In this document: positions 7,214 to 13,831 of the stretch, in pieces | Layout of the letters: each line of letters opens with the position of its first letter | Position numbering within the stretch: position 1 is the stretch's first letter | Assembly: GCA_031273185.1 (NCBI GenBank) | Contig: JAISSG010000123.1 | Span: 1-23,098 of the forward strand | Direction of reading: 5' to 3' | DNA from: Treponema sp. | GTDB taxonomy: Bacteria; Spirochaetota; Spirochaetia; Treponematales; Breznakiellaceae | Length of the DNA: 23,098 nt | Notes under the pieces: model-generated | What the model was told of the DNA's origin: nothing | Database searches by the model: none | What the model saw: the letters and a program-made list of their open reading frames with translations, nothing else | Translations under genes and position numbers: made by a program

Positions 7214-8014
7214 TCAATTTCTCGTATACGGATTATACATAGCCATATCTAAGCCCGAAAAAAGGCCGTTTGCATTCGACATGGTCAACTGATTTCCGCT
7301 TATACTGTAGTTAAATGATCCGCCCCCACCTGTTACGTTCACCGTTACCGTGTTTCCGCTTACCGAAACGCTACCAGCTGGAGCCAGGGCACCACCGGGA
7401 AAAACGCATCCGCCATTGGCAGTAATTTCAAACGACATCGCGTTACCCATTTTTGATACCCATTTTCCAATAAGTGCTGCAGGAATATTGCCTCCACCTC
7501 CAGCACCAGATGTTCCGCCATTGTCCCATTTACTAGTTACAGTAATGCTAAGCAGATCATATTCTGCTGTTCCATAATATTCTGGTATATGAGACGACCT
7601 TCCCGTACCTTTTGCATAATTAACCCAACTGCCGCCGGTTCTAATTTCCATTGTCCAGTTTAAAAAAGTATAACCTGCAAAGCTCCCGCCATCATAATAC
7701 GATCGGCTAACGTCGGTAACTGTTACCTTTGCTCCATCATCGCCATACGTGCCTGTCCATACGCTTCCCTGCTGATTTTCGCCGCCGCTTCTGGTAAGCC
7801 TTCCGTTCTTGCCGTTATAGGGGAAAGTTATTACATCCCCCCTCAACGTTGCACCATTATTAATCCTGATAGGATCATCCAGATTTACCCATTTAGGGCC
7901 ACCGCTATTGGAATCGTTGTGGTCACCGCCACTGGTATCGCACCCAGCAATGATCAATCCTCCTGCCAACAATATGCCTATTAAGCATATAACCAAAAAT
8001 TTGCTTTTCTTCAT
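7214..8014 (-). CDS. Treponeme-type lipoprotein with lipocalin-like C-terminal domain
   Basis: A 266-residue predicted lipoprotein. ATG 8014 has AGGAGG at good spacing and opens a signal peptide with lipobox LIIAGC (Cys25), followed by a Gly/Asp/Ser-rich tether. Residues about 40-165 form a region rich in Thr, Gly and aromatics (WVNLDDPIRINNGATLRGD to YDLLSITVTSKW). After a glycine linker (GAGGGG) comes a second domain beginning IPAALIGKWVSKMGNAMSF and continuing with strand-like repeats (VSVSGNTVTVNV, FNYSISGNQLTMSNANG). This is the pattern of small 'extracellular lipid-binding or lipocalin-like' domains that are common in many copies in treponemes; I recall the pattern rather than a named family. 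It is probably anchored in the outer membrane or periplasm. Its upstream region contains palindromes that may control expression. The gene is orphaned between two hairpin elements. Confidence 0.8.
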   Translation of the reverse strand: MKKSKFLVICLIGILLAGGLIIAGCDTSGGDHNDSNSGGPKWVNLDDPIRINNGATLRGDVITFPYNGKNGRLTRSGGENQQGSVWTGTYGDDGAKVTVTDVSRSYYDGGSFAGYTFLNWTMEIRTGGSWVNYAKGTGRSSHIPEYYGTAEYDLLSITVTSKWDNGGTSGAGGGGNIPAALIGKWVSKMGNAMSFEITANGGCVFPGGALAPAGSVSVSGNTVTVNVTGGGGSFNYSISGNQLTMSNANGLFSGLDMAMYNPYTRN

Positions 8015-8081
8015 AAAAAGCCTCCTAAATTTGATTCCTGCTCATAAGAACAGGTTTTTTCTCCATATTTTCTTCCTAATT

Positions 8082-8106
8082 ATTTTGTAAATATTTTTTA
8101 CAAAAT
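8082..8106. promoter_or_regulatory. Perfect AT-rich inverted repeat upstream of the lipoprotein gene
   Basis: ATTTTGTAAA (8082-8091) and TTTACAAAAT (8097-8106) are perfect 10-bp reverse complements with a 5-nt gap, ending 68 nt before the lipoprotein start codon. The right arm supplies a -35-like TTTACA on the minus strand, so a dimeric repressor bound here could block the promoter. A second imperfect palindrome (CCTGCTCATAAGAACAGG, 7 of 9 pairs) lies at 8037-8054 in the leader. Confidence 0.5.
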
Positions 8107-8134
8107 TTTAAGGAACTTTAGGGTGTATGGCGTG

Positions 8135-8214
8135 TAACGTTTCGGTTGTATACGAAGACTCCTTGTGTTGTGTTATTGCTGACGGGGAAACCCCCATCGT
8201 GTATCCGAAAGTTG
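8135..8214. repeat. Second copy of the attC-like hairpin element
   Basis: The first 21 bases (8135-8155) match 6925-6945 at 19 of 21 positions (core TAACGTTTCGG). The distal arm at 8197-8214 (TCGTGTATCCGAAAGTTG) is its imperfect reverse complement, with unpaired bases on one side. A small GGGG-AAA-CCCC hairpin sits inside at 8184-8194. The two elements bracket the minus-strand lipoprotein gene. Confidence 0.5.
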
Positions 8215-8246
8215 AGAAAAAACGGCTGTAAAAAAATGCTTAATTG

Positions 8247-8519
8247 CTAGGTACTTGACATGGTTAGCAGTGAATTTGGTATAATGTTGCCTGTTGCCTG
8301 TTGCCTGTTGCCTGTTGCCTGTTGCCTGTTGCCTGTTGCCTGTTGCCTGTTGCCTGTTGCCCCGGGCGTTTGCGTAGCAAACGCTAAGTTGCCCGGATTC
8401 TGCCCAAAAACGGCACTATTCAGCCTCATGGCAGTATTATGCCGCCTGCGGGTAAACGTGTCAAGCGCAATTTTTGTTTTGGGAAGAGCCGGCCATGCGG
8501 CATACTGGAATGACTGCAT
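8247..8519 (-). CDS. Doubtful small ORF whose tail is encoded by the heptamer array
   Basis: A possible 90-residue protein starting MQSFQYAAWPALPKTKIALD. The ATG at 8519 has a good ribosome site (GGGAGG, five bases upstream), which is the main reason to list it. The C-terminal third is a product of the 7-base array read in three frames in turn, giving the repeating heptapeptide ATGNRQQ. No known domain, signal or membrane segment is seen. The stop is eight bases upstream of the TTGACA box on the other strand. It may be chance; the composition is not clearly that of a gene. Confidence 0.25.
   Translation of the reverse strand: MQSFQYAAWPALPKTKIALDTFTRRRHNTAMRLNSAVFGQNPGNLAFATQTPGATGNRQQATGNRQQATGNRQQATGNIIPNSLLTMSST
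8255..8285 (+). promoter_or_regulatory. Consensus-quality promoter reading into the heptamer array
   Basis: TTGACA (8255-8260) and TATAAT (8280-8285) are both perfect matches, separated by 19 nt, with TG one base before the -10. The final T of the -10 box is the first base of the repeat array, so the transcript would start inside the second repeat unit. The next good gene downstream on this strand is the XRE regulator at 8905, about 610 nt away. Confidence 0.6.
8285..8361. repeat. Heptanucleotide tandem array, eleven perfect TGTTGCC units
   Basis: Exactly eleven perfect copies of TGTTGCC (GGCAACA on the other strand) run without interruption for 77 bases. Perfect identity of all units suggests recent expansion or active homogenisation. 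It is intergenic apart from the doubtful ORF on the minus strand. Confidence 0.97.
8366..8396. other. Nested hairpins directly after the heptamer array
   Basis: GCGTTTGC (8366-8373) and GCAAACGC (8377-8384) form a perfect 8-bp stem with a 3-nt loop. An alternative outer pairing joins CCGGGC (8362-8367) with GCCCGG (8391-8396). With no T-run this is not a standard terminator; it may help stall polymerase or promote repeat expansion. Confidence 0.5.
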
Positions 8520-8904
8520 GGCATCCTCCCGTTCAAAGCAGGGATAATTGGTAGGCAGTTCATCGGTTGTTTCTCCTGCGCCATGCGTTTTCATTGGGGA
8601 AACAGGGAGCAAGGATCGGAGGCTGAGAGATGGGGCTATTTGCTTGCAAGCACGCCATGATGACCAACCGCGACACCCTCAAATCGCAACCTCCGAACCC
8701 TGATCCCCGCCGCCCTTTGCGGCATCACCGCCGCCAATACGCGCCCGGGGCGCTCCCCGCTGTCAACAAATCCAGGCCAAATGCTGAAAAACCATAAATT
8801 TCCCAAAAAACTGCTGGTCAGCTATTGGCTAACCATATTAATATATTAGATTATTTCCAGTCTGTCAAGTCAATAGCATACTGAATTCTCTATGGGGTTA
8901 ATTA
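8520..8904. other. Intergenic stretch ahead of the XRE regulator
   Basis: I see no convincing gene here. A 45-codon ORF at 8660-8797 (plus) is Pro/Arg-rich with no ribosome site. About 8595-8630 there are G-rich words spaced roughly seven bases apart that may be a decayed heptamer array. A perfect 10-bp palindrome ATATTAATAT (8835-8844) lies 60 nt upstream of the XRE start and could be its own operator. CATACT near 8877 is a possible -10 box without a good -35. Confidence 0.4.
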
Positions 8905-9255
8905 ATGACAGAAAAGGATTTAAGGGCCCTGTTAAGCCAAAACATCAGGAGATTTAGGCGGTATCGCAAATTATCCCAGGCTGATTTTGCCGAAAAAATC
9001 GACATATCCATTCCGTTCCTGAGCGATGTTGAAAACGGGAAAAAATGGGTTTCGCCGTTTACCCTGGTAAAAATGGCAGACGCTTTGGATATTGAAGCCT
9101 ACGAACTGCTAAAACCTGACACCGTTATTCCCGATAATACCGTTAATATGCTGGAAAAATATACAGCCGATATTTACCAGATTTTTGGAGAAACCTTAAA
9201 CAATATCCAATCCAATTATATTAAACAGATAAAAAACAAAAATAGCATGAAATAG
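8905..9255 (+). CDS. XRE/Cro-type helix-turn-helix transcriptional regulator
   Basis: A 116-residue DNA-binding protein. Residues about 9-66 form the HTH_3 domain: LLSQNIRRFRRYRKLSQADFAEKI, then the recognition helix ISIPFLSDVENGKKWVS, then TLVKMADALDI. The remaining ~50 residues are probably helical (VNMLEKYTADIYQIFGETLNNIQSN) and may form a dimerisation segment; the tail is Lys/Asn-rich. ATG 8905 follows a weak GGGG ribosome site. Regulators of this size often control their own promoter or a neighbouring mobile or toxin-antitoxin locus; no partner toxin is visible, and the next gene is convergent with only five bases between the stops. Its most likely targets are the palindromes upstream (8835-8844) or at the neighbouring lipoprotein gene (8082-8106), but this is inference. 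Confidence 0.88.
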   Translation: MTEKDLRALLSQNIRRFRRYRKLSQADFAEKIDISIPFLSDVENGKKWVSPFTLVKMADALDIEAYELLKPDTVIPDNTVNMLEKYTADIYQIFGETLNNIQSNYIKQIKNKNSMK

Positions 9256-9260
9256 CATTT

Positions 9261-9980
9261 CTATCTCCACCTGATCTCGTAGCTCAGGGGCGTTTCAAGC
9301 ACCAGAAGGTCCAGCAGGGGGATTGCAAATTCCGCCCTCCTGCCTGAGAAAGTGCCGCCCCGCGCGCTCTGCACCTGGCCGGGGAGGTTAATGGAAGCGT
9401 TGATAGCCGCCCCCGCGATCTCGTCGGCTATGCCCCTGCTGTATATGGAGCTAACCAGCGCCAGGTATTCGGTTTTCGTCAGTTTCTCGCCGGTCGCAAG
9501 CGGGGCCATAAGCGCGGCAAGGTAGTCGCCGATTTCAGGGGACATGAGGGAGAGGATCTCCGGGCCGGTATCGAGGCTAATATCGATGGCGCACCTGCCG
9601 CCCTGCGAAGGGCCGCCCTGCTCGAAGGTGATAAAGCCCCTTGCGCCGCCGGGGGCAAGAAAGTCGCTTAGCCGCGAGATTTTTACCGGCCCCTCGACGG
9701 CGGCGGGCGTCCTGTTTGCCAGCGAAACCGACGCAACGCCCGGCGCGGCGGACATGGACGCGCTTATGGAAGGGCCGCTCAACAGCGGCGCGCCCGGCTG
9801 TACCGCCCCGGAAGCGGCAGCAAGGCCCGCAATCAACATGGTCATCCTCGGCTCAAGGGAGGCATAGACGTTCAGGTCGGCCTGCCCGTCCGCCAGCAGG
9901 GAGCCGTTTATCCGGGCGGCGCAGGACGCGCACAGCGTAAAAATAGCCAGGAGCAGGGCTGGCGCAATTTTTCTGTTCAT
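9261..9980 (-). CDS. Predicted lipoprotein, function unknown
   Basis: A 239-residue protein using ATG 9980. The frame extends to 10019, but only the 9980 start places a normal signal peptide (MNRKIAPALLLAIFTLCASC) with lipobox LCASC, lipidating Cys20. The mature chain is rich in Ala, Gly and Ser, begins with a strand-like block (ARINGSLLADGQADLNVYASL) and ends with a hydrophobic strand pair (FAIPLLDLLVLETPLSYEIRW). I do not recognise the family. The layout, with a short extracytoplasmic beta-start, an alpha-rich middle and a final strand ending in Trp, recalls LppM-like lipoproteins but is not firm evidence. There is no Shine-Dalgarno; the promoter abuts the start codon. It is divergent from the acyl-CoA ligase and convergent with the XRE gene. 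Confidence 0.75.
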   Translation of the reverse strand: MNRKIAPALLLAIFTLCASCAARINGSLLADGQADLNVYASLEPRMTMLIAGLAAASGAVQPGAPLLSGPSISASMSAAPGVASVSLANRTPAAVEGPVKISRLSDFLAPGGARGFITFEQGGPSQGGRCAIDISLDTGPEILSLMSPEIGDYLAALMAPLATGEKLTKTEYLALVSSIYSRGIADEIAGAAINASINLPGQVQSARGGTFSGRRAEFAIPLLDLLVLETPLSYEIRWR

Positions 9981-9987
9981 CGGTTTC

Positions 9988-10016
9988 ACTATATCGCATC
10001 TGGGCGCAAATAGCAA
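9988..10016 (-). promoter_or_regulatory. Promoter abutting the lipoprotein start codon, leaderless type
   Basis: On the minus strand TTGCTA (10011-10016), a 17-nt spacer and TATAGT (9988-9993) are followed by seven bases (GAAACCG) and the ATG. Transcription would start at or one base before the initiation codon. No ribosome binding site is present. Confidence 0.55.
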
Positions 10017-10099
10017 CAAACAGGTATCCTTGTTGCAACCTTTGCGAATATGCGGTGTCGTAACTCAAAAGGAAGTTATATCTGCTGCTGGAGGATTCA

Positions 10100-11818
10100 A
10101 TGGGCGTTCCGTGTACTGAAAAACCCTGGGCTTTCCTGGAAGAATACCGGGGGAAAGCGTTCGCAGGCGAATGGCCGACGTTGCCGGAAATGATGAGAAT
10201 TACCGTATCGAGGTATCCCGACCGGCTCTGCTTCACCGTTTTCGAGCCTGGCAGGATCAGCCTGGATTACACCGAGGCGCTGGGGCTCATCGAGGCCATC
10301 GCCCGCTGGCTGCACGGCAAGGGCATCCGCCGGGGGGACAAGGTCGCGGTAACCGGCAAGAACGCCCCGGAATGGACGGTGGCCTACCTCGGCATCCTCT
10401 TTGCCGGGGCGACCGTGGTCCCCATCGACTACCAGCTAAAAACCGAGGAAATCGATCTCCTTATCAAAACCGCCGGGGCGAAGATACTGTTCGTCGATGA
10501 GGAAAAGCACGGGCATTACCAACAGGCCCCCGGCGGGCTGGCGGAGGTAATCTCCCTTAAAAAAGGCGTTGGCACGTATGTCTACGATCTTGACGGCCCG
10601 CAGGCGGAGATCGAGCAGGCCGAGGAAGGCGACCTTGCGGCGATCCTGTTCACGTCGGGCACTATGGGGAATCCCAAGGGGGTCATGCTGACCCACAAAA
10701 ACCTCGTCTCCGACTGCTACCTGGCCCAGGGAACCCCGCTGATTATCCTCCATACCGACGTGTTCTACGCCATCCTCCCCATCCACCATGCCTATACCAT
10801 GCTGGCGGTTTTTATCGAGACCATTTCCGTGGGCGCGGAGCTTGTTTTCGGAAAGCGCATGGTAACCACGCAGATACTCAAGGAGCTGAAAGAGGGGCAG
10901 GTTACGATGCTCCTGGGCGTGCCGATGCTGTTCAACAAGGTCCTGGCCGGCATCATACGGGGGCTCAAGGAAAAGGGCCCCGTCGTCTACGGGCTGATTT
11001 CATTTTTGATGGGCATATCGGGAATTATCAAAAAACTGTTCAAGGTTAACCCCGGAAAGAAAATGTTCGGTTTCGTGCTGGAGAAGGCCAGCCTTAACTC
11101 GATCAGGATATGCATCTGCGGCGGCGGCCCCCTTGCCCCCAGCGTGTTCAGGAAGTACAACCAGCTCGGCATCGACTTTGTGCAGGGCTACGGCCTGACG
11201 GAAACTTCCCCCATCATCACCATCAACCCAATCGAGCAGTACATAGAGACCAGCGTCGGCAGAATCTGCCCCCGCGTTGACATGAAGATACTTTCCCCCG
11301 ACGAGAGGGGCATAGGCGAGGTCATCGTCAAAGGCCCCATGGTGATGCAGGGGTACTACAACATGCCCGAAGAAACCGCCAAATCGTTCACGCCCGACGG
11401 CTACCTTTTAACCGGCGACCTGGGCTACATGGACAGCGAGAACTACCTGTACCTTACCGGCAGGGCGAAAAACCTGATCGTTACCGACGGGGGCAAGAAC
11501 GTCTATCCCGAGGAAATCGAGAACGAATTCCAGCTTTACGATGAAATCGATCAGATACTGATAAAGAGTTTCGCGCACGACAAGAAAACAAAGTCCGAAG
11601 GCATAGAGGCCCTTGTCTATCCCAACCCGGAGTACAAGGATTCAAGCGGCTCAGCGCCATCCGCAGAACAGGCAAAAGCCAACATCGAGAGGATCATCGC
11701 CGAGGTGAACCAGCGCCTCCTCCCCTACCAGCGGATCGAGAAAACGACGATCCTTGACAAGCCGATGGAGATGACCACCACCAAGAAGATCAAGCGGGGA
11801 GAACTGGCGGGAAATTAA
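10100..11818 (+). CDS. Long-chain fatty-acid-CoA ligase (AMP-forming)
   Basis: A 572-residue member of the ANL adenylating superfamily that activates a fatty acid with ATP and couples it to CoA (or a related acceptor), feeding lipid synthesis. ATG 10100 has GGAGG at 10090-10094. The phosphate-binding loop is LFTSGTMGNPKGVMLTH (residues 183-199). The acyl/adenylate motif is GYGLTETSP (363-371), the hinge region is GYLLTGDLGYMDSENYLYLTGRAKNLI (434-460) with GGKNVYPEEIE after it, and the C-terminal catalytic lysine lies in TTTKKIKRGEL (559-569). The length is close to that of the fatty-acyl-CoA synthetases. A hydrophobic stretch near residues 296-311 (VYGLISFLMGISGIIK) may allow membrane contact. 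Substrate chain length cannot be read from sequence. It is likely transcribed alone, ending opposite the radical SAM gene. Confidence 0.9.
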   Translation: MGVPCTEKPWAFLEEYRGKAFAGEWPTLPEMMRITVSRYPDRLCFTVFEPGRISLDYTEALGLIEAIARWLHGKGIRRGDKVAVTGKNAPEWTVAYLGILFAGATVVPIDYQLKTEEIDLLIKTAGAKILFVDEEKHGHYQQAPGGLAEVISLKKGVGTYVYDLDGPQAEIEQAEEGDLAAILFTSGTMGNPKGVMLTHKNLVSDCYLAQGTPLIILHTDVFYAILPIHHAYTMLAVFIETISVGAELVFGKRMVTTQILKELKEGQVTMLLGVPMLFNKVLAGIIRGLKEKGPVVYGLISFLMGISGIIKKLFKVNPGKKMFGFVLEKASLNSIRICICGGGPLAPSVFRKYNQLGIDFVQGYGLTETSPIITINPIEQYIETSVGRICPRVDMKILSPDERGIGEVIVKGPMVMQGYYNMPEETAKSFTPDGYLLTGDLGYMDSENYLYLTGRAKNLIVTDGGKNVYPEEIENEFQLYDEIDQILIKSFAHDKKTKSEGIEALVYPNPEYKDSSGSAPSAEQAKANIERIIAEVNQRLLPYQRIEKTTILDKPMEMTTTKKIKRGELAGN

Positions 11819-11829
11819 GAGTCCAGACC

Positions 11830-11911
11830 TTTCGCAGAGGCGCAAAGGGAAGATGGCTGGGCTACGCGCTGTTTGGAAATCACCCGCCTATCTCCGCGCC
11901 TCTTCGTCGTT
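11830..11911. repeat. Degenerate inverted repeat between convergent genes
   Basis: The left arm TTCGCAGAGGCGCAAAGGGA (11831-11850) resembles the reverse complement of the region around 11891-11911 (core CGCGCCTCTTCG). The words match the stronger repeat at 2149-2216. It lies between the acyl-CoA ligase stop (plus) and the radical SAM stop (minus), the same setting as the first copy. Confidence 0.45.
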
Positions 11912-11934
11912 GCGTGATGAAATTTGGAATTATG

Positions 11935-12807
11935 TTAAGGAAAAATTTCCACCGGGGGAATCGGGGCTACGGCGTTAAGCGCCTGTCTTAGCGATGCGGC
12001 GCGTTCCTCAAGGTAACTGACGGGCAGCGGCTGGCTTTTCGGATCTTCCGGCGCGGGGCGGGCCTTGCCGTACAACTGCACCTTGCGGATGCCGCCGGTT
12101 CCGTTCGAGGCAATTGCGGCTAACTCCAACACCAGTTGCTCCCAGGCCCGCTCTTCCTGTGGCGGCGGGCCTTTGCCGTCAACCTCGCAGAGCATGGTCT
12201 GGATCGTCAGCGGGGCGCAGGCGGCAAATTCTTTTATTTTTGCAATGAGTTTTTCAAAAGGAATCTCAGAGCGGTTCATTGCGCCGTACCAGCCGGGGGT
12301 TCCCGCATCCAGCTTGAGCCAGATGTCCAAAGAAAGCGATACAGCCGCATCCTGAAGCAGGGAAAAAATGTGCTGCCGCAACAGCCCCGTGCCGCTGGTG
12401 ATAAGCACCAGTTCCGCAGCAGGAGACATTTCAGCGCGGACAGCGCCCGCCAGCCTAAGCGCATCGGGAAAAGCGGCGGACATGGTAGGCTCGCCGTTGC
12501 CGGAAAAGCAAATATCCTTAACAACAATGTTTCGCCCCAGCGCGGCGGCAACGGAAGCCCGCAGGTCTTCCTCCATCTGCGCAAGGGAAAAATCGGCGTT
12601 AGCTGAAAATGGGAAAACCTCGCAGTAGGGGCAGTCAAAGGAACAGCGTTTCTGATCGGGAAAGAGGTTGATCCCCACCGAAAGGCCGCAGGAGCGGCGC
12701 GAATACACGGGGTACACGATGACACCCTTCTCGCGCTGGCGGTGGTTTTCCACGGGGGCAATGGGAGGAGAATTATTCTTCTGGAAACACGATGAATTTT
12801 TGCCCAA
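11935..12807 (-). CDS. Radical SAM protein (COG0731-like Fe-S oxidoreductase)
   Basis: An enzyme of about 290 residues with the radical SAM cluster motif CSFDCPYC (Cys55, Cys59, Cys62 counting from the TTG), which would hold a 4Fe-4S cluster that cleaves S-adenosylmethionine. A later glycine-rich motif (FSGNGEPTMS, near 99-108) fits the SAM-binding GGE-type element, and the core continues through VLITSGTGLL and LSLDIWLKLDAGTPGWY. The N-terminal block VYPVYSRRSCGLSVGINLFP is typical of a subgroup loosely related to tRNA wyosine enzymes and MoaA; the substrate is unknown. The start is uncertain: the open frame begins at a TTG (12807) just downstream of a good promoter, while GTG 12753 or later codons could also serve, since relatives begin shortly before the VYPVYSRR block. 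It follows the outer-membrane protein gene by 55 nt. Confidence 0.82.
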   Translation of the reverse strand: MGKNSSCFQKNNSPPIAPVENHRQREKGVIVYPVYSRRSCGLSVGINLFPDQKRCSFDCPYCEVFPFSANADFSLAQMEEDLRASVAAALGRNIVVKDICFSGNGEPTMSAAFPDALRLAGAVRAEMSPAAELVLITSGTGLLRQHIFSLLQDAAVSLSLDIWLKLDAGTPGWYGAMNRSEIPFEKLIAKIKEFAACAPLTIQTMLCEVDGKGPPPQEERAWEQLVLELAAIASNGTGGIRKVQLYGKARPAPEDPKSQPLPVSYLEERAASLRQALNAVAPIPPVEIFP

Positions 12808-12818
12808 TGTAATGCAAC

Positions 12819-12847
12819 TTTATATACCAAAATATATGAAATGGCAA
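12819..12847 (-). promoter_or_regulatory. Promoter for the radical SAM gene in the operon gap
   Basis: On the minus strand TTGCCA (12842-12847), a 17-nt spacer and TATAAA (12819-12824) lie in the 55-nt gap after the outer-membrane gene, with 11 nt to the TTG. The gene can therefore probably be expressed independently of the cyclase operon. The leader would be only about four or five bases. Confidence 0.5.
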
Positions 12848-12862
12848 TAGCCGTCATAAAGG

Positions 12863-13831
12863 CTAAAACCGTAAGCCTGTACCAATCCAGGGCCGGAAAA
12901 AACCGAAATAGCCTTTTGTTAAAAATTGTAAGTAATCTATGCCTGCTTCCATATAAAAATTTTTCAGGAGCAGCCAGAGGAACGATACGCCGAGGTTTGC
13001 GTGGACGGAAAACCGGTCTGCGATCGGCACGGCTGGGTGGATGCCGGGCAGGAACAAAGAGCCCTCGCCCAGGCGAAAATTGAGGGCTGCCCTGCCGCCG
13101 GGGAAACGGGTTTGCACCAGAAAGTTGAAATCAAATGTTAATGACTGTGCCTTCTGGCCGCCGACTCCGCAAGGGCGCCATGACGCAACAAGTTCCATTC
13201 CCGGGCTCAGAAAACTCTGTTTTGCCGAGACGATGCCAAGCCGTACGCCCACGCCATAGGGGGGCAGGTTTTCACCGAAAACGGGCAAGAGCGGTATCCG
13301 CGCGGCTCCTGCATATATATTAAATTGGCTCTGGTGTTCGGCATTTTCTTCCGTTTCCACTCGCTCGGAAGGTTCCGCCTCGGGGGCGGCTGATATTATT
13401 GTCTCTGCCCGGTCTGTCTCATCGCCTGGGTTTGCCGTGATGATTTCGTGTTCTTCTGTTGATAATATTTCACTGCCGGGGAGGACTTCAAAATGCATCC
13501 ATTCGCTTGCCAAAACGGGCTGGTCAAGATAATCATAGGGGATTACCTGATAGCGGTATTTCCCCGGCGGCAGGGAAACTTCTATGAAAAAGGCATCGGT
13601 AAATTCCCGCAATACACTGTTGTATTCCCCTTCCTCTTCCCTTTCCCTTTCAATTATTACCTCATAACGCATGGCATATTCATCGCCGACCCATGCAAGG
13701 CGCTGAACGAAACTGTGTTCCGTGTAATGGCTTACTGTCTGCGCCCATGCTGGAGCGAGCGTTGTGAGAAAAAAAGCAAGAAAAAAAACAACACAGTGCC
13801 TATGCCCACGTGCAGAATTTCTAGAGGCCAT
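12863..13831 (-). CDS. Predicted outer-membrane beta-barrel protein
   Basis: A 322-residue exported protein. It has an N-terminal signal peptide (CVVFFLAFFLTTLAPAWAQ, cleavage near residue 31). A domain of about 90 residues follows that resembles the FN3-like units of the upstream gene (LPPGKYRYQVIPYDYLDQPV, then SEWMHFEVL). Next comes an acidic linker rich in Glu and Thr (about 125-166). From there to the end alternating strands suggest a small barrel (FNIYAGAARIPLLPVFGENL, YGVGVRLGIVSAKQ, AGIDYLQFLTKGYFGFF), closing with GTGLRF, a terminal Phe typical of barrel assembly signals. The start overlaps the FecR gene by 11 nt, pointing to translational coupling. It is probably the outer-membrane partner of the FecR/FN3-like protein. 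Confidence 0.75.
   Translation of the reverse strand: MASRNSARGHRHCVVFFLAFFLTTLAPAWAQTVSHYTEHSFVQRLAWVGDEYAMRYEVIIEREREEEGEYNSVLREFTDAFFIEVSLPPGKYRYQVIPYDYLDQPVLASEWMHFEVLPGSEILSTEEHEIITANPGDETDRAETIISAAPEAEPSERVETEENAEHQSQFNIYAGAARIPLLPVFGENLPPYGVGVRLGIVSAKQSFLSPGMELVASWRPCGVGGQKAQSLTFDFNFLVQTRFPGGRAALNFRLGEGSLFLPGIHPAVPIADRFSVHANLGVSFLWLLLKNFYMEAGIDYLQFLTKGYFGFFRPWIGTGLRF

Noticed and set aside
8285..8361. CRISPR-like repeat array
   Set aside because: The units are 7 bases with no spacers between them, and no cas gene is present; it is a simple tandem repeat.
8660..8797. 45-codon ORF starting at ATG 8660
   Set aside because: It has no ribosome site and a Pro/Arg-rich composition typical of random GC-rich sequence.
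12276..12857. Alternative minus-strand frame (193 codons) overlapping the radical SAM gene
   Set aside because: It is rich in Arg, Pro and Ser with no motif; the CxxxCxxC motif and family blocks are in the other frame.
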